64,000 nucleotides of DNA, from the NCBI RefSeq assembly GCF_003260015.1, contig NZ_QCXS01000003.1:796315-860314 (forward strand), written 5' to 3'. Position 1 is the first letter of the stretch. Each line of letters begins with the position of its first letter. This stretch comes from Nakamurella deserti (GTDB lineage Bacteria > Actinomycetota > Actinomycetes > Mycobacteriales > Nakamurellaceae). This document shows, in pieces, positions 50,453 through 60,126 of the stretch. Under the pieces are notes generated by a model, which was given only the letters and a program-made list of their open reading frames with translations, was not told the DNA's origin and made no database searches. Both the position numbers and the translations under genes were made by a program.

Positions 50453-51433
50453 ATGCACGCCATCGCGATCGACGGAGACCGACTGACCTGGACCCCCGCA
50501 CCCGACCCCGCACCGGGGCCGGACGAGGTCGTCATCAGGGTGGCTGCGGCCGGCATCAACCGTGCGGACCTGCTGCAGCGCAAGGGGCAGTATCCGCCGC
50601 CGCCGGGAGCGAGCGAGGTCCTGGGCATGGAGTGCAGCGGCGTGATCGACGCCGTCGGCGCCGACGTCGGGCGCTGGCGGGTCGGTGACGAGGTCTGCGC
50701 GCTGCTCGCCGGCGGCGGCTACGCCGAGCGGGTCGCGGTGCCCGCCGTCCAGGTGCTGCCGGTCCCCGGCGGGGTCGACCTGATCGACGCCGCCGGACTG
50801 CCCGAGGTGGCCTGCACGGTGTGGTCGACGGTGGTGATGGCCGGCCGTGCGCAGCGCGGCGAGACGCTGCTGGTGCACGGCGGTACCGGCGGGATCGGCA
50901 CCTTCGCCATCCAGCTCGGGGTGGCCCTCGGGCTGCGGGTGATGGTCACCGCCGGCTCGGCCGCCGGCCGGCAGCGGTGCCTGGACCTCGGGGCGGAGCG
51001 GGTTGTGGACTACCACGACGAGGACTTCGTCGAGGTCGCGCGCGAGCTCACCGACGGCCGCGGGGTCGACGTCGTCCTGGACGTGATCGGCGCGAAGTAC
51101 TTGCAGCGCAACGTGTCCGCGCTGGCCACCCTGGGACGGCTGACGATCATCGGCATGCAGGGCGGCGCGAAGGCCGAGCTGGACCTCGGCGCTCTGCTGA
51201 CGAAGCGGGCCACCGTGCTCGGCACGACGCTGCGCTCCCGGCCGGTGACCGGTCGCGGCTCCAAGGCCGACATCGTCGCCGAGGTCGAGCACCAGGTGTG
51301 GCCGCTGGTGGCGTCCGGGGCGATCCGGCCGGTGATCGGCGCCCGGATGCCGATCACCGAGGCGGCCGCCGCCCACGCGGCGCTGGATTCCGGGTCCGCT
51401 CCCGGGGGCAAGGTCCTGCTGACCGTCCCCTGA
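50453..51433 (+). CDS. NAD(P)H:quinone oxidoreductase, zinc-independent MDR family
   Basis: A 326-aa medium-chain dehydrogenase/reductase: MHAIAIDGDRLTWTPAP, GINRADLLQRKGQYPPPPG, LVHGGTGGIGTFAIQLGVAL (NADP site), TAGSAAGRQRCLDLGAERVV. The RADLLQRKGQYPPPPG block is typical of quinone oxidoreductase/PIG3-type enzymes, which reduce quinones or enones with NADPH. It is in the same direction as the SnoaL gene and probably under MarR control. Confidence 0.92.
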   Translation: MHAIAIDGDRLTWTPAPDPAPGPDEVVIRVAAAGINRADLLQRKGQYPPPPGASEVLGMECSGVIDAVGADVGRWRVGDEVCALLAGGGYAERVAVPAVQVLPVPGGVDLIDAAGLPEVACTVWSTVVMAGRAQRGETLLVHGGTGGIGTFAIQLGVALGLRVMVTAGSAAGRQRCLDLGAERVVDYHDEDFVEVARELTDGRGVDVVLDVIGAKYLQRNVSALATLGRLTIIGMQGGAKAELDLGALLTKRATVLGTTLRSRPVTGRGSKADIVAEVEHQVWPLVASGAIRPVIGARMPITEAAAAHAALDSGSAPGGKVLLTVP

Positions 51434-51494
51434 CGCCGTGGCGTCGGGGACAATGGACCGCGGCATGCGCGACGAGAGAGACGTAGGGACAGAC

Positions 51495-52034
51495 GTGAGC
51501 GAACCCCAGGGGCAGCGCATCGTGGTGATCGGCCCGGACGGCCAGCCGGAGAGCGGCGACGCGTCGGTGACCGGCAACGTGCAGCACTTCGGCGGCGGCG
51601 AGTCGCTCAGCCCGGCCGACGCCATCGGCGAACCGGCCAAGGTGATGCGCATCGGCACGATGATCAAGCAGCTGCTCGAGGAGGTCCGCTCGGCGCCGCT
51701 GGACGAGGCCAGCCGGGAGCGGTTGAAGCGCACCCACGCCGCGTCGCTGCTGGAGCTCAAGTCCGGTCTGACGCCGGACCTCTCGGAGGAGCTGGACCGG
51801 CTGGCCCTGCCGTTCAGTGACGACACCACGCCGTCGGACGCCGAACTGCGCATCGCCCAGGCGCAGCTGGTCGGGTGGCTGGAGGGCGTCTTCCACGGGC
51901 TGCAGACCGCGCTGATGGCCCAGCAGATGGCCGCCAAGATGCAGATCGAGCAGATGCGCCGGGGCCTGCCCCCGGGGCAGGGCGGCGGCGGCGAGCAGCA
52001 CGGTCCCGGTCAGGGCACCGGCCAGTACCTCTGA
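51495..52034 (+). CDS. bpa: Bacterial proteasome activator Bpa/PafE
   Basis: A 179-aa protein of the Bpa/PafE (DUF2587) family, specific to actinobacteria. It has EPAKVMRIGTMIKQLLEEVR, APLDEASRERLKRTHAASL, SDAELRIAQAQLVGWLEGVF and HGLQTALMAQQMAAKMQIEQ. A Gly/Gln-rich tail ends in GQYL, the proteasome-gate-opening C-terminal motif. Bpa forms a dodecameric ring that stimulates the 20S proteasome without ATP or pupylation. Start is uncertain: GTG 51495 has AGGGA 5 nt upstream; ATGs at 51453 and 51465 are in frame. Confidence 0.92.
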   Translation: MSEPQGQRIVVIGPDGQPESGDASVTGNVQHFGGGESLSPADAIGEPAKVMRIGTMIKQLLEEVRSAPLDEASRERLKRTHAASLLELKSGLTPDLSEELDRLALPFSDDTTPSDAELRIAQAQLVGWLEGVFHGLQTALMAQQMAAKMQIEQMRRGLPPGQGGGGEQHGPGQGTGQYL

Positions 52035-52058
52035 CCCCGGGTCCTCGAGCCCCGAACC

Positions 52059-52113
52059 GCCGCTTTCGGCGTGATGATCGCCGGATCCCGGTGATACTCA
52101 CGCCGAAAGCGGC
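52059..52113. repeat. Long perfect inverted repeat between convergent genes
   Basis: GCCGCTTTCGGCGTGA (52059-52074) and TCACGCCGAAAGCGGC (52098-52113) are 16-bp perfect inverted repeats. The 23-nt loop contains a further near-palindrome (ATCGCCGG-ATC-CCGGTGAT). It could be a bidirectional terminator or a mobile REP-like palindrome. Confidence 0.8.
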
Positions 52114-52142
52114 CGTGGGCTCGGGTCAGGTCCGAGCCGGGC

Positions 52143-53570
52143 TCAGGAGTCGAAGCCCAACCCGAACCGGTCGAGGGTGCGCAGCCACATGTTGCGCTTG
52201 CCCTCGTTGGCGTCGGCCCGCTCGACCGACCACTTCGTCATGTTGATGACTCCCGACCGCAGCGGCTCCGGCGGGAACGGCACCGGCTTGCCGCGGACGG
52301 TCTCCAGCTCGGTGATGTCGGTCTTCCTGCCGTCCAACAGGTCCAGCATCACCTGCGCGCCGAAACGGGTGGCGCCGACGCCGAGACCGGTGAAACCGGT
52401 GGCGTGCGCGACCTTCCCGCCGTGGCCGGTCCCGTAGAACGGGAAGAACCGCGAACAGGTGTCGATGACGCCGCCCCAGGTGTGGCTGAACTTCACGTCC
52501 TCCAGCTGCGGGAAGGTCTCGAAGAAGTGCTCGGACAGCCGCTGGAACGTCTCCGGCCGCTGATCGAAGCTGTCGTCGATCTTGCCGCCGTAGTGGTAGA
52601 CGACGTCGTAACCGCCCCAGAGGATGGAGTTGTCCTCACCGAGCCGGTAGTAGTGGAACAGGTTCCCGGAGTCGCCCACGCCCTGACGGTTCTTCCAGCC
52701 GATGGACGCCAGCTGGTCGTCGGTCAGCGGCTCGGTGGCGATCGCGTAGTCGTAGACCGGCACCACATACGGCCGCACCCGCTTCAGCAACGAGGGGAAC
52801 GCGTTGGTGCCCAACGCGACCTTGTTCGCCCGCACCGTGCCGGTCGGCGTGGTCAGCACCATCGTCGCGCCCTCACGCACCATCGAATTCACCCAGGAGT
52901 TCTCGTAGATCCGCACGCCCAGCTCCTCGCACGCGTCGGCGAGACCCCAGCACAGCCGGGCCGGGTCGACCATCACGGTCTTGTCCTTCGACCAGACCGC
53001 CCCGAGGAACGTCGGCGACTTGAGCTCGGCCCGGACCGCGTCCTGGTCGAGGAGAACGGCGTCGTCACCGAAGTCGAGCATCCGCTGGTAGTCGACCCAG
53101 ATGTCGGCCAGCTGGTACTCCATGGTCGCGACCCGCAGCTCGCCGGACTTCTCGAGCTTGCAGTCGATGCCGAACTTCTCGATCGTCTCGACGATGCCGG
53201 CCAGGTTCTGCCGGCCGAGTCTCTCCAGCCGTGGCATGTCCCGGGGGTACCAGTCCATCCCGTTGGCCTGACCGTGGGTGAGCGACGCCGAGCAGAACCC
53301 CCCGTTGCGGCCGGACGCCGCCCAGCCGATGGTCTTCCCCTCCAGCAGCACCACGTCCCGCTCGGGGTTGCGCTGCTTGGCGATGAGAGCGGTCCAGAGG
53401 CCGGAGTAGCCGGCCCCCACCACAACCAAGTCAGCGGTGTCGCCTCCCGTCAACGTGTCCCGTGGATCGGGGGCGTCCACGTCGTCGAGCCAGTAACACG
53501 AGGGCTCGGCGTCGGAGAGCGCGTTGACTGCCAGCCGGCGGTGGGCCGAGCTGTAGCGGCGGGAGTTCAT
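52143..53570 (-). CDS. FAD-dependent amine oxidoreductase (PuuB-like)
   Basis: A 475-aa DAO-family flavoprotein: FAD motif DLVVVGAGYSGLWTALIAKQ, EGKTIGWAASGRNGGFCSAS, then HVRPYVVPVYDYAIATEPL-type and HTWGGVIDTCSRFFP regions. The family oxidises amines, including gamma-glutamylputrescine (PuuB) and polyamines, giving aldehydes and H2O2. It follows the aminobutyraldehyde dehydrogenase gene by 11 nt at the end of the PotDABC operon, so polyamine oxidation is very likely. Its exact substrate is inferred. Confidence 0.88.
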   Translation of the reverse strand: MNSRRYSSAHRRLAVNALSDAEPSCYWLDDVDAPDPRDTLTGGDTADLVVVGAGYSGLWTALIAKQRNPERDVVLLEGKTIGWAASGRNGGFCSASLTHGQANGMDWYPRDMPRLERLGRQNLAGIVETIEKFGIDCKLEKSGELRVATMEYQLADIWVDYQRMLDFGDDAVLLDQDAVRAELKSPTFLGAVWSKDKTVMVDPARLCWGLADACEELGVRIYENSWVNSMVREGATMVLTTPTGTVRANKVALGTNAFPSLLKRVRPYVVPVYDYAIATEPLTDDQLASIGWKNRQGVGDSGNLFHYYRLGEDNSILWGGYDVVYHYGGKIDDSFDQRPETFQRLSEHFFETFPQLEDVKFSHTWGGVIDTCSRFFPFYGTGHGGKVAHATGFTGLGVGATRFGAQVMLDLLDGRKTDITELETVRGKPVPFPPEPLRSGVINMTKWSVERADANEGKRNMWLRTLDRFGLGFDS

Positions 53571-53581
53571 CGGATCGCTTT

Positions 53582-55117
53582 CTACATCGTGGGGGGAACC
53601 TGCAGGTCGGGTGACCTGTCAGTGAAAACGGTACGGTGCCAGGCTTTCCGGGCGTGGGCGGTCAGGTCCATCGCGACGTGCTTGACCACCGTGTAGTCGT
53701 TGAGTGAGTACATGCTCATGTCCTTGCCGAAGCCCGAGGCACCGACACCGCCGTGCGGCATCTCGGAGAAGATGGGGATGTGGTCGTTGATCCAGACGGT
53801 CCCGGCACGCAGCTCCCGCGACGCCCGCAACGCCCGGTGGACGCTGCCGGTCCAGGCCGACGCCGCGAGCCCGAACGGGCTGTCGTTGGCCAGCCGCAGC
53901 GCCTCGTCGTCGTCGGTGAATCCGGTGACGGTGAGCACCGGGCCGAAGACCTCGTCCCGGACGATCTCGCTGCGCTGACCGACCCCCACCACGAGCGCGG
54001 GACGGCACCAGAAGCCGCCGGCGACATCTCCGTCGGGGAGCCGGCCGGGGGCGATGACCTGTGCTCCCCCGGCCGCGGCCCGGGACACCATGCCGGCGAC
54101 CTTGTCCCGGTGGGCGGCGCTGGACAGCGGCCCGAGATCGGTGTCGGGGTCGCGCGGATCGCCCAGCCGGATGCCGGCGAACAGGTCGGCGACCCCGGCG
54201 ACGAACGCGTCCAGCAGCGAGACGTGCACGTAGGCCCGGGTCGCCGCGGTGCAGTCCTGCCCGGTGTTGATGACGCTCGCGGCCACCGCGCCGTGCACGG
54301 CCGCCTCGAGATCGGCGTCGGCGAACACCACGAACGGCGCCTTGCCGCCGAGCTCGAGGTGCACCCGGGCGCCGCGCTCCGCGCAGCGGGCCATCACCCG
54401 GCGACCGACCCCGGTGGAGCCGGTGAAGCTGACCATGTCGACGTCCGGGTGTCCGACGAGCGCGTCGCCGGCGACCGCTCCGGTGCCGGTCACGACGTTG
54501 ACGACGCCGTCCGGGATCCCGGCGCGCTGGGCGGCCCGGGCCATCAGCACCGCGGTGAGCGGGGTGATCTCGGCGGGCTTGAGGACGATGGTGTTGCCGG
54601 CGGCGATGGCCGGCAGGATCTTCCAGCCGGCCATCTGCAGCGGGTAGTTCCACGGCGCGATGGAGCCGACGACGCCGACCGCCTCCCGGCGGATGCTGCT
54701 GGTGTGGTCGGGCGAGTACTCGGTCGACGCCGAACCCTCCAGCACCCGGGCGGCACCGGCGAAGAACGCGGCGTTGTCGACGGTGCCGGCGACGTCGAAG
54801 TCGGTGGCGAACCGCAGCGGCTTGCCGGTCTGCGCGGTCTCCGCGTCGGCGAGTTCACCGGCCATCGCGCCGAGCTCGGCGGCCAGCGCGTGCACTGCGG
54901 TGGCGCGCTCCCCCGGGGTCGCCCGCGACCATCCGGGAAACGCCCGCCGGGCGGCCGCGACGGCGTCGTCGACCTCGGCCGGGCCGGCGAGGGCGTACCC
55001 GGTGTGCGCGCGGCCGGTGGCCGGATCGAGCACGGTGAAGGGGTCGCCGGAGCCGTCGCGGAGGACGCCGTCGATGACGTTCAGCAGGCCGCGGGTCTTC
55101 GTCGGGGAAGAGGACAC
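53582..55117 (-). CDS. Gamma-aminobutyraldehyde dehydrogenase
   Basis: A 511-aa aldehyde dehydrogenase. It has NAD-binding APWNYPLQMAGWKILPAIAA, LELGGKAPFVVFADADLE and the catalytic Cys in NTGQDCTAATR (C289). The end motif HGGVGASGFGKDMSMYSLND is typical of PuuC/PatD-type aminobutyraldehyde dehydrogenases. It converts 4-aminobutanal to GABA. It sits between the PotC permease and the oxidase in one operon (7- and 11-nt gaps). It receives aldehyde from both the oxidase and the transaminase encoded across the divergent region. Confidence 0.92.
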   Translation of the reverse strand: MSSSPTKTRGLLNVIDGVLRDGSGDPFTVLDPATGRAHTGYALAGPAEVDDAVAAARRAFPGWSRATPGERATAVHALAAELGAMAGELADAETAQTGKPLRFATDFDVAGTVDNAAFFAGAARVLEGSASTEYSPDHTSSIRREAVGVVGSIAPWNYPLQMAGWKILPAIAAGNTIVLKPAEITPLTAVLMARAAQRAGIPDGVVNVVTGTGAVAGDALVGHPDVDMVSFTGSTGVGRRVMARCAERGARVHLELGGKAPFVVFADADLEAAVHGAVAASVINTGQDCTAATRAYVHVSLLDAFVAGVADLFAGIRLGDPRDPDTDLGPLSSAAHRDKVAGMVSRAAAGGAQVIAPGRLPDGDVAGGFWCRPALVVGVGQRSEIVRDEVFGPVLTVTGFTDDDEALRLANDSPFGLAASAWTGSVHRALRASRELRAGTVWINDHIPIFSEMPHGGVGASGFGKDMSMYSLNDYTVVKHVAMDLTAHARKAWHRTVFTDRSPDLQVPPTM

Positions 55118-55124
55118 GTCGCGA

Positions 55125-55997
55125 TCACCTCGCCCGCCGCGCGCTCACGAAACGGCCGATGACCACGGCCGCCAGGGCGATCAGCAGCATCGCGGTGCCG
55201 ATCACGTTGATCTGTGGCGGCAGCGCCTTCTTGGCCGCGCCCCACACGAACATCGGGAAGGTGACCTCGGACCCGGAGTTGAAGTTGGTGATGATGAAGT
55301 CGTCGAACGACAACGAGAACGACAGCATCGCGGCGGCCACCACACCGGGGAGGATCAGCGGCAGTGTGATGCGGCGGAAGGTCTCCCAGCGGCCGGCGTA
55401 GAGGTCCTGTGCGGCCTGCTCCAGCCGCGGGTCCAGGCCGACGAGCCGCGCCTTCACCGTCACGATGACGAACGACAGGCAGAACATGGTGTGCGCGATC
55501 CAGATCGTGGTCTGCCCCAGCGGGAAGCCCATGTTGACGAAGAGCACCAGCAGTGACGACCCGACCACGACCTCCGGCGTCGCCATCGGCACGAAGATCA
55601 GGATGTTGGCGAGGCCCCGACCACGGAAGCGGTGTCGCACCAGGGCGAACGCCGCGAGGGTGCCCAGGATGGTGGCCGCGACGGTGGAGAGCAGCGCGAT
55701 CTTGATGCTCAGCACGAGCGAGTCGCAGAGGCCCGCGACGTCGCAGACGTTGGTCCAGGCGTCGAGGGAGAACTGCGACCAGGTGTAGTTGAACGACCCG
55801 GCCGGCTTGTTGAACGAGAACACCACGACGACGAAGATCGGCGTGAACAGGTACAGCAGGCCCAGCGAGCCGAAGAAGACCACCGCGTGGTCGCGCAGCC
55901 AGCGGCCGAGCCGGGGCGGGGCGGGGGCCGGGGTGGCCTTCGCCGGCGGACGCGGGACGTCCGGCCGGGAGGTCCGCTGGTCCGAGCGGGTGGTCAT
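55125..55997 (-). CDS. potC: Polyamine ABC importer permease (PotC-like)
   Basis: A 290-aa permease: N-terminal Pro-rich cytoplasmic tail, then HAVVFFGSLGLLYLFTPIFV. The PotC/CysW-type EAA loop is LEQAAQDLYAGRWETFRRIT; ends GRFVSARRAR. ATG 55997 overlaps the PotB stop (ATGA). Imports polyamines (putrescine or spermidine) together with PotB, PotA and PotD. Confidence 0.92.
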   Translation of the reverse strand: MTTRSDQRTSRPDVPRPPAKATPAPAPPRLGRWLRDHAVVFFGSLGLLYLFTPIFVVVVFSFNKPAGSFNYTWSQFSLDAWTNVCDVAGLCDSLVLSIKIALLSTVAATILGTLAAFALVRHRFRGRGLANILIFVPMATPEVVVGSSLLVLFVNMGFPLGQTTIWIAHTMFCLSFVIVTVKARLVGLDPRLEQAAQDLYAGRWETFRRITLPLILPGVVAAAMLSFSLSFDDFIITNFNSGSEVTFPMFVWGAAKKALPPQINVIGTAMLLIALAAVVIGRFVSARRAR

Positions 55998-56920
55998 ACG
56001 AGCTCCTCGGTGCCGGACCGGCGGACGTAGTAGACGACGAGCGCGACGATCGCCACCATCAGCGAGATCGACAGCGCGGCGGCGTGCGAGTAGTCGCGGA
56101 TGCGCAGGAACAGAGCATCGATCGCGTTGCCCGCCATCGCCTGTCGGGTCGAGCCGAGGAACGTCGCGTTGATGTAGTCGCCGGCGGCCGGGATGAACGT
56201 GAGCAGCGTCCCGGAGATCACGCCGGGAAGCGAGAGCGGCCAGGTGATCCTCCAGAAGCTCTGCCAGGAGCTCGAGTACAGGTCGCCGGCCGCCTGCAGC
56301 AGGTTGCGGTCCTGCTTCTCCAGCGACGCATAGAGCGGCAGCACCATGAACGGCAGGAAGTTGTACGTCAGGCCGAGGATGACCGCCAACGGCGTGGCCA
56401 GCACCCGGTCGCCGGTGGTCAGCCCGACGAGATCGGTGAGGCCCAGGACGCCGGTCGAACGGAGGAAGTCCACCACCACGCCGTTGTCGGACAGGATGGT
56501 CGTCCAGGCCAGCGTCCGGATCAGGAAGCTGGTGAAGAACGGGGCGATGACCAGGACCAGCAACACCGAGCGCCACCGCCCGGCCTTGAAGGCGATCGTG
56601 TAGGCCAGCGGGTAGGCGATCAGGATCGTGAGGACCGTGGCCAGGGCGGCGAACCCGAACGACCGGAGGAACTGCGGCCAGTACTGGACCCAGACCTCCC
56701 AGTAGTGGTTGAAGCTCCAGGTGAACGAGTAGCCCTGCTCGAGACTGCCACTCTGCAGCGAGGTGTTGAACAGGGTGAGGATCGGCACCAGGAAGAACAC
56801 GACCAGCGCGAGACCGGCCGGGAGCAGCAGGAAGTAGGGCGTCAGCTTCCGGCCGCGCCCCGGCTCCGGCGGTGGCGTCGCTCCTCCGCCGGTCGGGACG
56901 ACATGGGCGAGGGCCGTCAC
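55994..56920 (-). CDS. potB: Polyamine ABC importer permease (PotB-like)
   Basis: A 308-aa permease: LTPYFLLLPAGLALVVFFLV, SYAIAFKAGRW-like and LIRTLAWTTILSDNGVV segments, with EAA loop NLLQAAGDLYSSSWQSFWRI. GTG 56920 follows AGGGAG. Its partner PotC overlaps it. PotA lies 49 nt upstream. Confidence 0.92.
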   Translation of the reverse strand: MTALAHVVPTGGGATPPPEPGRGRKLTPYFLLLPAGLALVVFFLVPILTLFNTSLQSGSLEQGYSFTWSFNHYWEVWVQYWPQFLRSFGFAALATVLTILIAYPLAYTIAFKAGRWRSVLLVLVIAPFFTSFLIRTLAWTTILSDNGVVVDFLRSTGVLGLTDLVGLTTGDRVLATPLAVILGLTYNFLPFMVLPLYASLEKQDRNLLQAAGDLYSSSWQSFWRITWPLSLPGVISGTLLTFIPAAGDYINATFLGSTRQAMAGNAIDALFLRIRDYSHAAALSISLMVAIVALVVYYVRRSGTEELV

Positions 56921-56969
56921 CGCGAGCTCCCTGTCGCCGTCGCGCCGGTGCCGGCGCCGGTGCCGGTGC

Positions 56970-58106
56970 TCACGAGGCGATCTCCGCGGCGAGGGCGACC
57001 TCGGCCGCGTTCTCGGCCAGAGCGAAGGTGTGGGCCGGATCCCAGTACAGCGACACCCGGTCCCCGACCCGGCGCAGCGTGGTCGAGGTGTTCTGCGAGA
57101 AGACGGTGATCTCCTCGTCGGCCGGGGTGCGGACGAGGTACTGGGTGGACACCCCGATGAAGGACGCGTCGACGATGACGCCGTCGATGACGTTGGTCAT
57201 CGACGGGGCCTGCCCCTCGTCGGCGATCTGGATCTTCTCGGGACGGACCCCCACCTGCACCGCCGGGCCCTCGGCGTGGGCCCGCGACGCCGGCATCGCG
57301 AGCCGGAAACCCTCGCTGTTCACCGTGATCACGTCACCCTCGCGGGCGAGGATGGTGGCGGGCAACAGGTTCGACTGACCGAGGAAGCCGGACACGAAGG
57401 CGGTGGCCGGGTTCTCGTAGAGGTCGACCGGTGCCCCCATCTGCTCCACCCGGCCCTTGTTCAGCACCGCGATGGTGTCGGCCATCGTCATGGCCTCCTC
57501 CTGGTCGTGGGTGACGTGGATGAAGGTGATGCCCACCTCGGTCTGGATGCGCTTCAGTTCCAGCTGCATCTGCCGGCGCAGCTTGAGATCCAGCGCCCCC
57601 AGCGGCTCGTCGAGCAGCAGCACCTTCGGCCGGTTGACCAGGGCCCGCACGACCGCGACCCGCTGCTGCTGGCCGCCGGAGAGCTGGGTCGGCTTGCGCT
57701 GGGCGAGGTGCCCCAGGTCGACCAGCTCCAGCATCTCGCGCACCTTGGCGTCGATGCCGTCGACCTTGCGGCGACGCAGACCGAAGGCGATGTTCTCGTA
57801 GATGGTGAGATGCGGGAACAGCGCATAGCTCTGGAAGACGGTGTTGACCGGCCGCTGGTGGGCCCGGAGCCGCGCGACGTCGTGGCCGCCGATCTCGATC
57901 GAACCGGCGGTCGGCTCCTCGAGCCCCGCGACCATCCGCAGCGTGGTCGTCTTCCCGCAGCCGGAAGGTCCCAGCAGCGCGAAGAACGACCCCTCCGGCA
58001 CGTCGAGGTCGATACCGTCCACCGCGGCGAAGCTCCCGTAATGCTTCTGCAGGCCACGGATGCGCAGGGCGCCGGAGCCCGCGAAGAGGTCGGGCGTGGT
58101 GGTCAT
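56970..58106 (-). CDS. potA: Polyamine ABC importer ATPase (PotA-like)
   Basis: A 378-aa ATPase: Walker [18 protein letters not shown], signature [15 protein letters not shown], and Walker [12 protein letters not shown], with the H-loop [12 protein letters not shown]-terminal TOBE-type regulatory domain follows (about 280-370: [16 protein letters not shown]). Its ATG overlaps the stop of the PotD gene (ATGA). Confidence 0.95.
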   Translation of the reverse strand: MTTTPDLFAGSGALRIRGLQKHYGSFAAVDGIDLDVPEGSFFALLGPSGCGKTTTLRMVAGLEEPTAGSIEIGGHDVARLRAHQRPVNTVFQSYALFPHLTIYENIAFGLRRRKVDGIDAKVREMLELVDLGHLAQRKPTQLSGGQQQRVAVVRALVNRPKVLLLDEPLGALDLKLRRQMQLELKRIQTEVGITFIHVTHDQEEAMTMADTIAVLNKGRVEQMGAPVDLYENPATAFVSGFLGQSNLLPATILAREGDVITVNSEGFRLAMPASRAHAEGPAVQVGVRPEKIQIADEGQAPSMTNVIDGVIVDASFIGVSTQYLVRTPADEEITVFSQNTSTTLRRVGDRVSLYWDPAHTFALAENAAEVALAAEIAS

Positions 58107-59305
58107 CCGCCGGTCAGCTTCGCGAAGGCCTCATTGCACCGGTTCTCCTCTTCCTCACTGAGTTCGCGGAAGACCTTGGCGCGGCCGAGCGTGGCGGCGT
58201 CCGGGAAGACCAGCGGGTCCTCCAGGAGCTCGGGCGCCAGCGTCGCCATCTCCTTGTCCACCCCGACGACCGGTGAGATGTAGGAGATGAATTCGGCGGC
58301 CTTCGCGGCGATGTCGGGCTTGTAGTACCAGTCGATCAGCAGCTCGGCGTTCTTCTTGTGCGGGGTCCGCACCGGGATGACGAAGTTGTCGCTCCAGAGC
58401 GTGCAGCCGGCCTCCGGGACCACGAACTCGAGGTCCGGCGAGTCCTCCTGCAGGCTGATCACGTCGCCGGTCCAGCCGACGCAGGCGACGACGTTCCCGG
58501 CGGACAGGTCGGCGCCGTAGTCGTTGCCGGTGAAGCGGCGGATCTGCCCGGAGTCGACCGCGGTCTGCAGCTTCGCGATCGCCTTGTCGAACTGTTCCAT
58601 CGTGAAGTTCTCGAGGTCGTAGCCCATGTCGAGCATCGTCAGGCCGACGGTGTCACGCATCTCGGTGAGACAGGTGACCTTCCCGGCCAGGGCCGGGTCG
58701 GTGAGCATCTGGTCCATCGAGACCACGGACGAGCCACCGAAGGCGGCGGGATTGCAGGCGATGCCGGCCAGTCCCGACTGAAAGGTGATCGAGTGCTTGC
58801 GGCCCGGGTCGTAGGAGATCTCCTGCAACGAGGGTGCGAGGTTGGCCTTGGCGTTCGGCATGTTGGCGTAGTCGAAGTCCTGCAGGAACCCGAGCCGGGC
58901 CAGCTTGGCGACCATCCAGTCGGTCACCACGAACAGGTCGGCGGCGATGGCCTGCCCGCCGCTGAGCTGCGGCTGGATCTTGGCGAAGTACTCGTCGTTG
59001 TCGTTGACGTCCTCGGTGTAGGCCACCGCGATCCCGGTGGCGGCGGTGAACGCCTCCAACGTCGGGTGTTTGGTGGGGTCGGCCTCGTCGATGTCGATGT
59101 AGAAGGGCCAGTTGGACCAGGCCACCTTCTTGTCGGTGTCGGAGGAGTCCGTGGCCGGCTGGCTGGTGGCCGGCGCCGCGGCCGGGGTGCTGCACGCCGC
59201 GAGGAACGCGGCGGCGCCGCCCATCCCCATCGCCGACATGAAGCCGCGGCGGGAAAGGCCCGGCCTGCGCGGTGCGGTCATCCCCTGGAACCTCGATGCG
59301 GCCAC
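58103..59305 (-). CDS. potD: Polyamine-binding lipoprotein (PotD-like)
   Basis: A 400-aa binding protein with a twin-arginine/lipoprotein signal: SRRGFMSAMGMGGAAAFLAAC, with RR at the Tat position and the lipobox Cys at about residue 38. The mature part has VAWSNWPFYIDIDEADPTKH and VACVGWTGDVISLQEDSPDL, like PotD/PotF. GTG 59305 is chosen because AAGGAG is 5 nt upstream. It binds putrescine or spermidine outside the membrane and is first in the leftward operon. Confidence 0.92.
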   Translation of the reverse strand: MAASRFQGMTAPRRPGLSRRGFMSAMGMGGAAAFLAACSTPAAAPATSQPATDSSDTDKKVAWSNWPFYIDIDEADPTKHPTLEAFTAATGIAVAYTEDVNDNDEYFAKIQPQLSGGQAIAADLFVVTDWMVAKLARLGFLQDFDYANMPNAKANLAPSLQEISYDPGRKHSITFQSGLAGIACNPAAFGGSSVVSMDQMLTDPALAGKVTCLTEMRDTVGLTMLDMGYDLENFTMEQFDKAIAKLQTAVDSGQIRRFTGNDYGADLSAGNVVACVGWTGDVISLQEDSPDLEFVVPEAGCTLWSDNFVIPVRTPHKKNAELLIDWYYKPDIAAKAAEFISYISPVVGVDKEMATLAPELLEDPLVFPDAATLGRAKVFRELSEEEENRCNEAFAKLTGG

Positions 59306-59592
59306 AGTTGCTCCTTCTCACGAACGGACGGTGCAGTCGATCGCTGCAACCCTGTCGATTCTCCCGGTGCATCACGATGCCTCGGCACCCACAGGGCCGA
59401 CGGGGCGATCCGGGGAATGGTGACATCCCCCGTCCGCGCGGGCAACCATCTCCGTCGACCGTCGGCGACCGACGCGCCCGTGCTCCCGCGACTCCGTCGA
59501 CCATCGCACCAGGCTACGATTTCCGCTGCGTGAACGGTGCGTGACAACGGATTCTGTTGCAGATCCCGAGACAGTGGTGTGAAGATGTCGTT

Positions 59593-60126
59593 ATGACGAC
59601 CAATTCACCGTCGACGGTCGACGTCGGTCCCGGTTCGGGTCGCCCACTGGCCGAGCGCGCCCGGAAGGGGGACGCGGCGGCGTCATTGGACCCGACCTCG
59701 CTGGCCATCATCGAACAGCTGCAGCAGGACGGCCGGCGCCCGTACGCCACCATCGCGGCCGCGGTCGGGCTTTCCGAGGCCGCGGTGCGGCAGCGGGTGC
59801 AGCGCCTGGTGTCGTCCGGCGTCGTGCAGATCGTGGCGGTCACCGACCCGATGCAGGTCGGGTTCCACCGGCAGGCGATGGTCGGGATCCGGACCGAGGG
59901 CAGCATCTCCGCCGTCACCGAGGTCCTCACGGCGATGCCGGAGGTGGACTACGTCGTGGCGACCGCCGGATCGTTCGACATCCTCGCCGAGGTCGTCTGC
60001 GCCGACGACGACCACCTGCTGCACCTGGTGAGCGACCGCATCCGGCTCGTCCCGGGCGTTCGCAGCACCGAGACCTTCGTCTACCTGAAGCTTTCCAAGC
60101 AGACCTACACCTGGGGAACCCGATGA
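59593..60126 (+). CDS. Lrp/AsnC-family regulator
   Basis: A 177-aa regulator: helix-turn-helix DPTSLAIIEQLQQDGRRPYA, TIAAAVGLSEAAVRQRVQRL, then an effector (RAM) domain with VDYVVATAGSFDILAEVVCA. ATG 59593 is used; the longer frame from 59557 adds an unlikely start. Its stop overlaps the start of the transaminase gene (ATGA). It is divergent from PotD, and probably regulates both polyamine operons from the intergenic region. Confidence 0.92.
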   Translation: MTTNSPSTVDVGPGSGRPLAERARKGDAAASLDPTSLAIIEQLQQDGRRPYATIAAAVGLSEAAVRQRVQRLVSSGVVQIVAVTDPMQVGFHRQAMVGIRTEGSISAVTEVLTAMPEVDYVVATAGSFDILAEVVCADDDHLLHLVSDRIRLVPGVRSTETFVYLKLSKQTYTWGTR

